From Rutstroemia sp. NJR-2017a BVV2 (lineage: Eukaryota; Ascomycota; Leotiomycetes; Helotiales; Rutstroemiaceae): a DNA stretch of 64,000 nt. The notes beneath the pieces are model-generated. The model made no database searches and was not told where the DNA came from. It was given only the letters and a program-made list of their open reading frames with translations. Numbering within the stretch: the first letter of the stretch is position 1; each line of letters opens with the position of its first letter. Location: assembly GCA_002946415.1 (NCBI GenBank), contig NJPS01000016.1, positions 310,001-374,000 of the forward strand, written 5' to 3'. This document shows positions 38,563-49,200 of this stretch, piece after piece. Position numbers and translations under genes: made by a program.

Positions 38563-40308
38563 ATGCAGCTCTCCATCAATCTCATCTCCACAAGAACGAT
38601 TGGATGCAACTTGCTTCGAAAGTTCGTGATGCTCTATTTCTTCCATTTATTTTTCACATTCTATTTATTTCTTCTTACGTCGGCATGGGATAACAGATGG
38701 ATCCCATCACTTCAAGCCCCTTTAGTCCCATGGACGTCATCATCTCCCTCGAGCGCTGAAGGCGACGCAGACATCACCCAGAGTCGCACTCTCACCTTAC
38801 GAAGCGTGTATCATCGCGGCACGCACAAATACCCCGATCTTCATAGACGTCTGGATATCAACCCCGAGAAGATCAAAAAAGCTGCGCTCGAGAACAAGAA
38901 TGGCGACGACAAGTCAGGACTCGGCCCATTCATAATACCCACTGCTCCAGTCAGCATCAACAGACTGCGAAAGCGAAATGTCCAGGATATTCAAGCACTC
39001 AGCCAGTGGCCTGCCGAGTTTCCTGCGTCTTTATGGAATGTCGATGAGGTTTCTGCGCCGGATGTCGCGAACAAATCCACTGTCGTCGGCTTTGCGATCA
39101 TGGCGGCGGATACATACCAGAAGGCTGCAGACGACCCCCAATGGATCGATGTAATGCCACCGTTCAACTTGTCTAGCGATATCGGTTGGGAAGAAGATGG
39201 TCTGCGCGGCCATGTCTACGCCGATGAGACGAATTCTACCATCGTGATCGCCATCAAGGGTACTACATCGGCTGTGTTTGACGGAGCAGACACAACTACG
39301 AACGATAAGGAGAACGATAACCTATTTGCGGGCTGCTGCTGTGGGCAGGGGAGCTTCGGGCTACGACAGGTCTGCGATTGTATGACTGGGACCTATACAT
39401 GTAACGAGAACTGTGTTGCAAAAGCAATCAAGAAACCCAACCGTTACTACCAAGCATCGATAGAGCTGTATGGCAACATCACCGAGCAATATCCAAATGC
39501 AGATATATGGTTGACTGGTCATTCTCTTGGAGGACTCGTCTCAACTTTACTTGGCCTTACTTTTGGACAACCTGTTCTGACATTCGAAGCGGTTCCTCAA
39601 GCACTGGCAGTGTCAAGACTCGATCTTCCATCACCGCCGGGATTTAGCTCTGCAGCAGCAGCTCGGGGGACCGCTGGTATATGGAACTTTGGGCACACAG
39701 CAGACCCAGTATATATGGGTACATGCAACGGTGCGGGGTCTCTCTGTGCTTTTGCTGGCTACGCCCTCGAGTCGCAGTGTCATACTGGACTGAGATGCGT
39801 GTATGATGTTGTCGCTGACCTCGGATGGAGCGTGTCGCTATCCACGCACGGTATCAGAGCATCCATCAAGAATGTCTACAAGAAATACGAAAGCGTACCG
39901 ACTTGCGTGGCTGATACAGAATGCGTTGATTGCTTTAGTTGGAAACGGGAGAAAGGAGACCACAGTACATCGAGTATTTCGAAAACCACATCAACGAAGA
40001 CAAGGACAAGGACCGAGACCTGCAAAACACCTGGCTGGTGGGGCTGTCGGGATACTACTAGTCCGACAACTACATACACATCTACGACTGTAATCACTAC
40101 AACTTCTTGTCAGAGATATGGTTGGTTTGGCGCATGTTTGGACCCGATCACTACAACGTCTGTTTCGAAAACCACCATCATCGAGGCTTCGGCTACGGTC
40201 CATGAAGTGCTGGCTTCTGCAACAAGTAGTGGGAGTCTTGTTCGAGGTTACAAGACCGAGATGGCTCAGACGCACCAGATTACCGCTTCACCGAGTATTC
40301 CTACATGA
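38563..40308 (+). CDS. atg15: Autophagy-related vacuolar phospholipase Atg15 (581 aa, single exon)
   Basis: Lipase that breaks down autophagic and multivesicular-body membranes inside the vacuole. It is one uninterrupted frame. A long hydrophobic segment (about residues 22-41) acts as the type II signal anchor. The class 3 lipase core has GHSLGG with Ser321, then HTADPVY with Asp381 and STHG with His429 as the likely catalytic triad. The family block LTFEAVPQALAVSRL follows the nucleophile, and a Cys-rich loop (CCCGQGSFG ... CDC ... CNENC) precedes it. After about residue 470 a Ser/Thr-rich tail holds two similar units, CKTPGWWGCRD and CQRYGWFGACLD, seen in filamentous-fungal Atg15. NTT, NSS and similar sites suggest N-glycosylation. 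The stop codon lies inside a duplicated 13-nt unit (40305-40330). The start could also be the internal ATG just before the hydrophobic segment. Confidence 0.93.
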   Translation: MQLSINLISTRTIGCNLLRKFVMLYFFHLFFTFYLFLLTSAWDNRWIPSLQAPLVPWTSSSPSSAEGDADITQSRTLTLRSVYHRGTHKYPDLHRRLDINPEKIKKAALENKNGDDKSGLGPFIIPTAPVSINRLRKRNVQDIQALSQWPAEFPASLWNVDEVSAPDVANKSTVVGFAIMAADTYQKAADDPQWIDVMPPFNLSSDIGWEEDGLRGHVYADETNSTIVIAIKGTTSAVFDGADTTTNDKENDNLFAGCCCGQGSFGLRQVCDCMTGTYTCNENCVAKAIKKPNRYYQASIELYGNITEQYPNADIWLTGHSLGGLVSTLLGLTFGQPVLTFEAVPQALAVSRLDLPSPPGFSSAAAARGTAGIWNFGHTADPVYMGTCNGAGSLCAFAGYALESQCHTGLRCVYDVVADLGWSVSLSTHGIRASIKNVYKKYESVPTCVADTECVDCFSWKREKGDHSTSSISKTTSTKTRTRTETCKTPGWWGCRDTTSPTTTYTSTTVITTTSCQRYGWFGACLDPITTTSVSKTTIIEASATVHEVLASATSSGSLVRGYKTEMAQTHQITASPSIPT

Positions 40309-40330
40309 TACCATTGCATGATACCATTGC
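40305..40330. repeat. 13-nt tandem duplication across the atg15 stop
   Basis: Two perfect copies of ATGATACCATTGC, followed by a partial third. The TGA stop of atg15 is within the first copy. Confidence 0.9.
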
Positions 40331-40845
40331 ATGGGAGCATTTGTGTGGAGGACCCGATCAACACCCTCGAAGCAGACGAGTATCGATTTTCTCGCCTACG
40401 AATAGTTTTACTGGAATATCACACTGTGCGAAGCAGCACCGTTCGTTATTTGCATTCTTACAGGCGTCCTATTCCTCAAGTATATATATACTAGGGATTT
40501 TTTTCTACTCGGCTATTATTTCATAGCATTTCAACGTCACAGCAAGGAAAGGAGTTGCAATGCAAGTACAGCTTTATTTTGGTATTGGGAGCAGGCATGT
40601 AAATCATACTTAATAACCATAACATACACGATTTATGTAACACCATCTTCAGTGGTATCAAACGGATATCTCATTTCCCTCTCTCTCTCGACCCACCAAC
40701 CCAAATAACAGTCCGAAGTAAATCCTTCCGCTCAAGAAAAGCAAACCAGCCCAACTCCACCCAGCCCATCCCCCTCCCATATTTCCCCTTCACCCATCCT
40801 TTTCCCCTTCACCCTCCCTCCCTTTCCCCACCTCCACCCCCCCGC
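40309..40845. other. Intergenic between convergent genes
   Basis: 3' flanks of atg15 (+) and of the small Cys-rich gene (-). No gene seen. A short TA-rich stretch lies near 40480. Confidence 0.5.
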
Positions 40846-41259
40846 TCACAACCCCCCCATCCCCATCCCCCAAACCCACCCCCCAACCACCAACCCCAAC
40901 AACGCCCACGCCTCTTTCCTCCCCCGGGCACTCACCCTCCCCGCCCCACTCTTCTTCCCCCCATCCGCACTCTTCCCCCCATAACAAGTCACACTGCTCT
41001 GCCCCAGCGCCGCGCTCAAACACTCTATCACCGTAACGTTGTTCAGCGCGGGCGCCACCTCGCAGTATTGCAGCGGACAGCCCGAGCCGGCGTCGGTGAA
41101 GTTCAGGAGGTGCGCGCCGCAGCAGGTGGAGAGGGTTTGCGGGAGGGAGCTGGTGCTGTTGGTGGTGTTGGAGGAGGAGGAGGAGGGGATCGGCCACGAA
41201 CAGGCGGAGACGTTGGTGGGTGGGGAGGCTTGTGCGGAGAGGCAGTTGGGGGTGCTCAT
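40846..41259 (-). CDS. Small Cys-rich surface-type protein with GPI-like tail (137 aa)
   Basis: Single-exon frame starting at ATG 41259. It has eight cysteines (including the pairs STCC and PLQYC), five or so Asn-glycosylation sequons and a Ser/Asn-rich segment. After a Gly/Lys/Ser linker it ends in a hydrophobic tail (ALLGLVVGGWVWGMGMGGL), as in GPI-anchored precursors. The order CLSA-PPTNVSACSWP-CCG-CPLQYC resembles a widespread family of short fungal proteins without assigned function. A puzzle is that no N-terminal signal peptide is visible, and the upstream DNA offers no obvious signal-peptide exon. Either the start is elsewhere or the tail is a membrane anchor of another kind. A CAACCA-type hexamer repeat abuts the start codon. 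Function is unknown. Confidence 0.65.
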   Translation of the reverse strand: MSTPNCLSAQASPPTNVSACSWPIPSSSSSNTTNSTSSLPQTLSTCCGAHLLNFTDAGSGCPLQYCEVAPALNNVTVIECLSAALGQSSVTCYGGKSADGGKKSGAGRVSARGRKEAWALLGLVVGGWVWGMGMGGL

Positions 41260-41289
41260 GGTTGTGGTTGTGGTTGTGGTTGTGGTTGT
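41260..41289. repeat. (GGTTGT)5 microsatellite in a 5' leader
   Basis: Five perfect hexamer copies immediately upstream of the ATG of the minus-strand Cys-rich gene; it reads ACAACC on the coding strand. Confidence 0.95.
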
Positions 41290-43208
41290 CTTTTGCGCGT
41301 GGTGGAGGAGCGAGGAAGTGGTTGATCGATCGAGGTGTTAGATTTGCGTGTGTTCGGGTTATGCGCAGTTCGTTCGTATGAAGAGGGGAAGGTGATCGAG
41401 ACCAAGAAGAGTCTAGGGAGTTGATTTGTTCCTGTTTTATTGAGGTTGTTCGCACCGTGTGCAGAGTTCGGATATGGCTTGGGTGTTTGGATTTCGCGCC
41501 GCTATATGTTAAAGCGGTTTCCGAAATGAATGATTTGATGCTGGTGTTCACGAATTCACTTCACGAGAGATGAGAACCAGTGACCAAGAGTAATGAATAC
41601 ACAAGTGAAAGGATATCGTATAAGACAGAGAACCTTGAGGTGTATCTAGCTATGACGTTTCTTGATTTCTTCTCAAAAACAGAGTAGGATTCTCGATGAA
41701 ACGCACGATCGAGGAAAAGCAAAACATAAATAGAAGTTTCTTTCCTGGCAGGTACAATGATCACCACCAAGCAATGCCACCGCCCTCGCTGGGCTGAACC
41801 AAATTGCGGGATGGCGCATGCGGCGTGGAAATCAAGCAATTTGAAGGGCCCTTGGCACTGCCTCCACTTCATTTCATGTTTGTTGTCCAATCATGTCTCG
41901 ATTATGCGGTAAATTTATGTTTCGTTTTGAGATTCCTTCAAGCCATGTTTGGCCCAGATCGTGGGGAATCAACCCATATTGCTTGGTATCTATTTTGGTC
42001 GGCTTCCCCCAGATCAGCGAGATGCCTTTTTGAGACTAGTGCGATGTAACGTCGCTGGGGATTTTGTGCGTGTATCAGCATTTTCTTTTTCGGTGTTCAC
42101 CGAGGAGCGGTTGTTGGTTTGTATAATTCTGGTGTTATGTTTGAAACAAGAAGGCTGAATGGATGGAGTTGGTTTGTGCAAGTCGCCGAATCAAGTCGGG
42201 TTGTCCACACTATGTGTCACCACTCACTTTGCACGTTGTTTAACACAGAGGGCACACATATCATCGATCTTCGTGAATGGGCATTTCGCGGATAGGGGCT
42301 CAACTCAGTGATCCTGCAGGATCTCCCTAGACGGGTAAAGAATCTTCGGTTCCTTCTAACCACGTTTCATACTGCCTGCTGACAATGACGGCATTGCTTG
42401 ACTTGGTTGAGTGCCTGTCTTGCTTCTTCTCAAAGTTCCTTGGAATGGAGATATGGGAAGATACTCTCACCTGGAGTAACCATGGTTTTCATAAGAGCTC
42501 GCGCGATGGAACCGCAAATCCCATCAGGAGCATGAAGCTTAACCAAGGTCGTCTTCACTGGCCAGTCAGCTTTCTTCCTTATTTAGGAATCCCGTGCGAG
42601 AGAGATCTCTCAGTCGACCAGGTCACCCTAAGAACCCACATCAAGGAAGTTTCGATTCAATGTGACGTTGGTTTCATCCTCGTCCTGCCGGATAAGGAAG
42701 TCTCGAGATCTGGATGATGTGAATTATAGAAACAAACCCAAGCTATTGAGGCTCGGGAAGCACACCTCAGAAGCTTAGTAGCTGCAAGTCTTAAATTAAG
42801 GTTTGTCATTACCGAAGGGAGGAATAGTCATCCGATCCTTAATCGAAGTCGATTGTGCGCGGCTTTTGATAAGATTTGATTTCATCTGGCACGAGCTTGA
42901 CCATGTCTTCGCCCACAGCTGAGGTTGAACTGGATGTTTCCCAGAATCCTATTGTCTGCAATCCTTTGAGAGATCTCAAAATAGTTCGGATGAATGCCGA
43001 CAGTCATCATGCTTGGACATGTTGAGTCTATAAAGATGATGTTGTTTTGTCACCAAGTTCTGCATCTCAATCATCAGTTTCCTTCTTCACTTCACAGTTT
43101 AGTTCTACAACTGTATTTCCTTCCAACTCTCATTTTCAGTCATTCATTTGCAATTCCCTACCTTTACTCGTTGATCTTTTCATATTCCCTTCCCAACTCA
43201 TATCCACC
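41290..43208. other. Intergenic between divergent small secreted-type genes
   Basis: About 1.9 kb between two divergently transcribed small cysteine-rich proteins. No gene is supported. The last 150 bases are pyrimidine-rich, as in a fungal leader before the secreted-protein ATG. Confidence 0.4.
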
Positions 43209-44213
43209 ATGTCTCTCCTGAAAACCATCACCCTCCTCGGCCTAACAGCCAGCACCTTCGCCAACCCTCTCCCTTCCCTCATACCACGAGACAACGGCGC
43301 CTGCTACCCCCAAAACATGCCCATCGGGCAATCCGACTACAACTGCCCCAAAAAGACGACCCTCGACAGCTCCGGCCACTGCTCCAAACCCATCCCCAAC
43401 GTCCCCGGCGACGCAGGATGCACCGCCTACTGCGAGATCCGCGTGACTGCCGAATACGGGCAAGAAGTGCCTATCATGGACGGATCGTGCCAATCCGGGA
43501 CTACATGTTCCGTATCCGAAGGGCAATCTGTGACGATCACGAACGGGTATTCGATAAATCTTGGGATCACGGGCGGTGCGGGAAGTGATTTGTCCAAAGT
43601 TTTGACGGCGAGTTTCAATATCGGGGCGAGCTATTCGTGGAGTAAGAGTGTGGGATATACGACTACGGAGACGTTTTCGAAGACGTTGGATGATAAGACT
43701 TGTGGTTATTGGACTTTTATTCCGTATCTCATGACGTATGTACAAATCCTTCTTTTATTCTCTACAATTCCCTGCTATTACACGTCACTCTCTTACACCT
43801 CACTTCCACTCCACTTCCATTCTATTCCCTCCCCCTTTCCCATACTCCTCCACCCTCCCGCCTATCTCTCATCCCTTCCCACCCGTCTCTCTCCCCCTCC
43901 CCAACCATCTCCCTCCCCTTCCCTCCCACTAACACCTCATCCCCACAGATCCTGCGGCACACTCACCAGCACCCCCACCGGCGAAATCGCCGCCGGCTAC
44001 TACATGGAAAACGAAGCGCCCTACTGCACCAAGAAATCCTACACCGACACCGGCAACTGGTGCAACACGACGCCGTACAAAGATGCCAACGGCCACGCCG
44101 AGGGGAAGGTGCTTTTCGTGCTGACCGACTGCAAGACCAATGCGGTGCTGAAGACGGGCCAGGACCCTGCGTATGAGTATCCCGGGGTGAGCACGGGGCC
44201 GAAGAGGAAGTGA
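43209..44213 (+). CDS. Secreted 12-cysteine protein (263 aa, 2 exons)
   Basis: Predicted secreted protein. Exon 1 is 43209-43735 and exon 2 is 43949-44213. The 213-nt intron is a multiple of three and stays open, so an unspliced reading looks like one longer frame; splicing restores LMTSCGTLT cleanly. The signal peptide is residues 1 to about 18 (cut near TFA-NPL), followed by a possible Kex2-type site at IPR. The mature part has twelve cysteines. Its middle is a Gly/Ser/Thr-rich stretch with alternating polar and hydrophobic residues (about 100-155, including SYSWSKSVGYTTTETFS), which looks all-beta. The C-terminus is LSTGPKRK-like and basic. I do not recognise a named domain. The alternating pattern recalls beta-barrel-forming segments, but this is weak inference. 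A host- or competitor-directed role is possible, not shown. Confidence 0.78.
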   Translation: MSLLKTITLLGLTASTFANPLPSLIPRDNGACYPQNMPIGQSDYNCPKKTTLDSSGHCSKPIPNVPGDAGCTAYCEIRVTAEYGQEVPIMDGSCQSGTTCSVSEGQSVTITNGYSINLGITGGAGSDLSKVLTASFNIGASYSWSKSVGYTTTETFSKTLDDKTCGYWTFIPYLMTYVQILLLFSTIPCYYTSLSYTSLPLHFHSIPSPFPILLHPPAYLSSLPTRLSPPPQPSPSPSLPLTPHPHRSCGTLTSTPTGEIAAGYYMENEAPYCTKKSYTDTGNWCNTTPYKDANGHAEGKVLFVLTDCKTNAVLKTGQDPAYEYPGVSTGPKRK

Positions 44214-45474
44214 GGTGAGAAGGAATGGGATGGGATGGGTTATTTATGTTTTTGGATTAGATTTGTGTTTTGGGGAAGGGGGTTTTGGGATTAGATCGGC
44301 GGGGAAAATGGTTATTTTATTGTACGAAACTAGATACAGACAGATGTCGATGAATGTGAATGTGTCTTTCTTTCTTTTGGACAATATGCCATACACTATA
44401 CTACACCAAGACAGGTTCCTCTCGTCTCATCTCGTCCCTTGCTTACATATATATCTATCCATTGCATCGTACATTCCGTCCTTCCTGGCCTAAAGCCTAA
44501 ATTTCGCGCCGTGGATGTATTTCCTGCACCGATACTGGCTAATGAATAGATGGATGAAATATCGACAACTTACAACACACTCACACTCACACGGACAAAC
44601 ACATAAACCAAATATCACAACACCCACTCAGCCATTCATGTAATCACCAATCACTAATCACCAAGCAACACGAACATCCATTCAGTTCAATAAATTAGGG
44701 CAACGACAGTGATTTCAATTCTCTAATCTCAACTACTTCCCCCCCATCTCCACCCTCTTTTCCCTCACTTACACGCCCTAAAGACGTGAATCTAAAATCA
44801 CCAATCGTCCCTTAAAAAAAGCCCCTCCACCCCAACTTCCCCTCCACCCATTTCAAAAAGGTCATACAGTGCCCCTTTCTTTTTTATCTTTCCCGTTTTT
44901 GCCCATCCCATCCCACCCATCCCAAATCCCATGCAAGCAATGCCGTGCAATGCAACTCTTCAATGCAAACCGCCCGTCCGCCCGACCGACCAAGTGAACT
45001 CAATTCATACTTGATCAAGAATCCCCAATCACCCCAAGCAAAAGAAGGGTGCTAAAAAGGCACATGTAAAAGCTACACACACAAGCGGTCTTTCCCGCCT
45101 CAATCGTGCAATCGAAAAAGAACAAATGTCTCATCATGATATCGATCACCATCATTAATAGTCCCCCAACTCCCCAAAAAAAACACCCGTTTAATAATGC
45201 AAATGGTATACCAGCGCCCTCTTGTTAACCGAACGAAGAAAAGCCTTGCTGCTGCGCAGAAACAAAAACACCACTTTAGTGTTGGAACCAAAAAAAAAAC
45301 GCCTTCATCACAATGCCCCGTCGCTATGCGAATCTTCCCATTTTAGTGTTTAATAAGTCTGGGATCGTTCGACTTTCTTGTGTTGTAACAGACAAAAGTG
45401 CTTGAAAAAAGAGATAAAAAGAGATGAGCAAAAGGTGCCCAGCCAAGAGAATTCGTAAAAAGTTGAGGTGAAAA
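44214..45474. other. Intergenic between convergent genes
   Basis: 3' regions of the secreted protein (+) and of the cyclin (-). Several A-rich and C-rich short runs; no gene seen. Confidence 0.45.
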
Positions 45475-47523
45475 TTATGTGTGGAAATTTGGTTGTGGAA
45501 GGACGGGCCATTGTTGGTAATGGTTTCCGTACTCTGGTACAACACCCGGTCGATAATCATGTCGCTTGCCTAGAGGTTGATAGCGCATTTGGTTCGCATT
45601 GGCCGAGTAATCATGCATCGACGCGGATGGCGGAGGATAGAGAAGGGTGTTGACATGACGAACAGGCTTGTAAGGCGAATTACGTTGTTGATAGAAGATA
45701 GATGGAGAGATGTGACCAGGATTTTGACTCGGGAACGACGCATTGATCGGAGAAGGAACAAACGAGAGAAGGTCTTGAACCGAGCGAGGACTATGCCGAC
45801 GTGATGGCGTTCCATATTGGGAAAGGCTCTGCGTTCCAGGTTGGCTTGGAGGTCCAGTTGGTGTGTTTGATACAGGTGGAGTCCAAGTTGGTGTGGTTGG
45901 GAAGACTGTTGCCATGGATCTACCATTGAGCGGCGGTAAAAGTGGTGCATTTTGCGGAAAGCTCGTGACTCCGTTGTATCCGTTGTGCATAGCTTGGCTT
46001 GTCGAGATAGTCAAGTTTGGGACAGGTAGACGAGGTCTAGGCGGGATACTCGAATTGTACGTGCTCGCAACACTGGGTGTGGTTGTAGTCGACCTCGTTA
46101 CACGTTTTGCAGCTGGTTCTTCCATGTCATCTACGAGACTTCTTTTCCTCGCATTAAGACGGAAATCCTGTTCGGGTGCTAAATTGGTCAAGGGCGACAC
46201 TAATTGAGCTGTGCTATTGCTTGACGACCATTGTGGGCTGTAACCGTAAGATCCATTTGAGGGTGGGTAAGAGTTCGATAATGAAGGAGGCGAAGGAAGC
46301 ATCGATGTAGGAGGTGAAGGCAGGTTGTTGTTGTACACCGGGGCTGCAACTGGAGAGGGCAGTGAAAGAGGGGCTTTGGCTGCCCTGTCACAAAAGCTCC
46401 AGAATTTCGAAAGCTTCTTTTGCCAGTCATTCCATTGGTCCTTGGAAGCGAGGAGACTGTAACGCATATTGCTCAAAAACTCAACTTCCATGACGTGAAT
46501 TTCGGTAACTGAAATTCCTGATACTTCAGCCCAAGTTTTGTTCGTATAGGTGTTGTCGTCGAGAACTAGAAAAATGTTAGCCCATTTGTGGTTCACTCCC
46601 AGTTCCTGAGCGTTTTTACGTACATTTATTCCCCAACATCAATGCAACGGTCAAAAGTCTATATTCGCTTCCGCTCCGTCCTTTGACCGCCGGATTGATT
46701 GTCTTCAGTCGGTATATGAAGAGAAGAGCCAATAAAATGACGTTCTGGGTGACTTGTGTAGTCAATAAAATTGTAACCACCCATTTCCTGAACCCAGATG
46801 ACGGAATCGCTTCGTCTCGCAACCTCTGAACTGGTAATGATGGATCAGCTCCTAACTCCTCCGCCTTTTGAAGCATCTCGGTCGATTCGAACCAGAATAA
46901 ACATGTTATCTAGAAAAGTAAGTCGTGGAATCCAAGGGCAAGTGGATAAAGGTGCCTAAACGTACCTGAGCTGCAAACTCAGCCAAACTTCCCCCGCTAT
47001 TATTTATTGAGGCGGGTATTTGTAGGTTTGGTTGAATCATGTCGCTGGTAGAACCCTTCCTTGAATGTGATTCCTCTTTCACCACCCTAGAAACTTGAGG
47101 GCTTTGTGGTTTCGAGTAGGAATAAGACTGTGAAGGCTGGGAAGGGGCATCTCTTATGCTCGAGGTTTCTGAAATGTGGGTTGAGTGGTGGATGAGAGAG
47201 ACAGATTGTCTCGCAGGTGCAGCCACTCCACTGTAGTCGTTTGACCTGCTCTGATTGCAAAAAGTACCTTGTCTCGGGGCGTATGGCGCATCCTGCCGAC
47301 TGTTGTAATTATTGTAAGTTGGAGGTTGATACGTTGTGTTCATTTCGTCTTCGGGTGGTGTGCGAAGCCCAGCCTTCACTGGAGCCTCAATATATCCTGC
47401 TGGATTGAGTTGCGGCAGAGAATACCCAATATCCTTCCGGCGATCGGTCACCCCAAACGCGGACTGCGAAGGGGGAAATGGAGGGAATTCGAACGGAGTT
47501 AGTCTAACTGAAGTCTGATGCAT
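45475..47523 (-). CDS. Pho85-type (Pcl/Mug80-like) cyclin (644 aa, 3 exons)
   Basis: Cyclin expected to partner a Pho85/CDK5-class kinase in growth, polarity or nutrient control. Exons 47523-46966, 46909-46624 and 46565-45475 join in phase to 645 codons including stop. The cyclin box begins with LAEFAAQITCLFWFES (end of exon 1 and start of exon 2). It continues through [48 protein letters not shown] and ends near HVMEVEFLSNMRYSLLAS. The YRLK, [10 protein letters not shown] and TNKTW blocks are typical of Pcl1/2-like cyclins. Both flanks are Ser/Pro/Gln/Tyr-rich and likely disordered; a basic stretch with RKRSLVDDMEEPAAKRV after the box could be a nuclear localisation signal. The start is the first in-frame ATG; an open frame continues upstream to a TTG, so an extra 5' exon is possible. 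The upstream 1.5 kb is full of simple repeats. Confidence 0.88.
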
Positions 47524-48450
47524 GGAGAATGGCGTGAAAGTCGGGCTGCTCAGAGTGCTTGTAGGAAAGAATCCGCAAACTGATTGTGGTGGAACTCGCT
47601 GGGTAGGGTTATGAATGCTCAAGTGCTTCCAACTTTTCTTCTGGAACTTGAGTGACCTTGCCCGCAGAGTTCCCAAACGATTCCCCGACGGATTGAGTGT
47701 ATGTAACGTAGAAGGCGGATTGTCTCGACCGAATGGTATTACCTATGGTCCATCAGGGTGTCGAGTGTAGGAGCACCTGCCGGTTCGAGAAGAAAGTAGG
47801 AGGAACGAGGGGTATATAGGTTGTGAGGGATCGAGATCGGAGTTGGGAGTGGTGTGAGAGTAGTGATAGAACGATAACAGTAAGTTATGTTCTTCGAAGT
47901 GAATCGTGAGGTCTGTTGGCTGATGTGATGTGGTGAATGACTTTATTAAAGTGGAAGGAGGTTCGAGTCGATCGTGGAAGCTTTCCCGAACTAGAACGAA
48001 ACTTTAAAGGTAGCAAGGCAAGAAGCAAAATTATGTGTGAAATATATTGAATCTTGAGGCAGAGAATAAAAGTCAAGTTCTCCAGCGGACCTTGGAAAGT
48101 GTAGAGGAACCAAGAGTATAATAGGACGGTAGAGGAGAGAGTAGGAAGAGTTGTAGAGAGAAAGCTTCTATAGACAGTCTATAGAGGAGTATTGAATTTG
48201 GGATATAAGAAAATTGATTCGATGATGAGAATGAGAACGAGAAATGTGAATGTGAATGAAGTCCTACAACGGTATAGTAGTTCCTACTCTAGATAGCAGT
48301 AGCAGGCCGATAGGAAGCCATGAGAAATGTACGAGGTACCAAGGTATGGATATAAAATTGGAGTCCGTTTGTTGTTCGGGCCAATGAAAACCAAGGAAAG
48401 CGATGGAGAGAATGGACTGGATTGGGATTGTGTGTTAGGATTGGGGTATG

Positions 48451-48480
48451 GGACTGGGACTGGAACTGGAACTGGACTGG
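48451..48480. repeat. (GGACTG)n/(GGAACT)n repeat
   Basis: Imperfect hexamer repeat upstream of the cyclin gene. Confidence 0.85.
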
Positions 48481-48780
48481 AATTGAGAATTAAGGAATTA
48501 GAGACTTTGGAGTGGCTCGTGGAAAGGAAAAAAAGTATCTAGGTACCGACAGATATCGATATGTAGACTGGTACAGGGATGGTGGAGATACCTTGGAAGT
48601 TCCTTAACCCGCGGGATTGTATGTAATGAGTTAAGTAGGATACGCAATGGCCATGGCATAGCATACATGGCATGGCATGGTTTTGGAATGGTATGGGAGG
48701 GGAGGGAGGGTAAGGTATGGGATGGGGTGGGATGGGCTGGTAGGGTTGGGTTGGTGCGAAGGAGACTGTCAGTTTAAGGA

Positions 48781-48873
48781 AATGGAAGTGGAAATAGAAA
48801 CAGAAGCGAAACGGAAACGGAAATAGGAATGGAAATGGACGTGGAAAATGGAAAATGGAAAATGGAAAAAATG
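48781..48873. repeat. (GGAAAT)n-like purine tract
   Basis: About 93 nt of diverged 6-7 nt units around GGAAAC/GGAAAT/GGAAAATG, almost pyrimidine-free. Confidence 0.85.
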
Positions 48874-49030
48874 TGAAAATAGTATAAAAAAAAGGTGGAG
48901 TGGAGGCTGATTGAGTGAAAAAGTATCCAGACCATCCATCACAATCCATCCATTGATGTCACAAACAGACCGACCGACCGAGCCAGGTATAGCTTGGTAA
49001 GGAGTCGAGGGCAAGCGTGCTCTGTAAAAA

Positions 49031-49131
49031 GTAAGGTAAATAAGGTGGAAGGTTAAGGTAAGGGTAAAAAGTAAGGTGAGGCAAAGGCAAGGCGAGGCAA
49101 GGCAAGGCAAGGCAGGGCAAGGAAGGCAAGG
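49031..49131. repeat. (GGTAA)n then (GGCAA)n pentamer repeat
   Basis: Pentamer-based tract that changes from AAGGT/GGTAA units to GGCAA units along its length, with four consecutive GGCAA units near 49097-49116. Confidence 0.88.
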
Positions 49132-49200
49132 TGGTGATTGTGATTATGGTTGTTTGTGGTTGTGGTATTGTGGTGATGGTGGTGATGGTGGTGATTGTGT
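49131..49200. repeat. (GGTGAT)n/(GTGGTT)n repeat
   Basis: Imperfect G/T-rich repeat directly continuing from the pentamer tract. Confidence 0.8.

Noticed and set aside
41039..41341. Plus-strand frame antisense to the Cys-rich gene
   Set aside because: Shadow of the minus-strand gene and of the hexamer repeat, giving a Val/Gly repeat peptide.
47930..47985. tRNA B-box-like GGTTCGAGTC
   Set aside because: Matches the short consensus but the flanking bases do not form a T-stem, and no A-box was found at the right distance.
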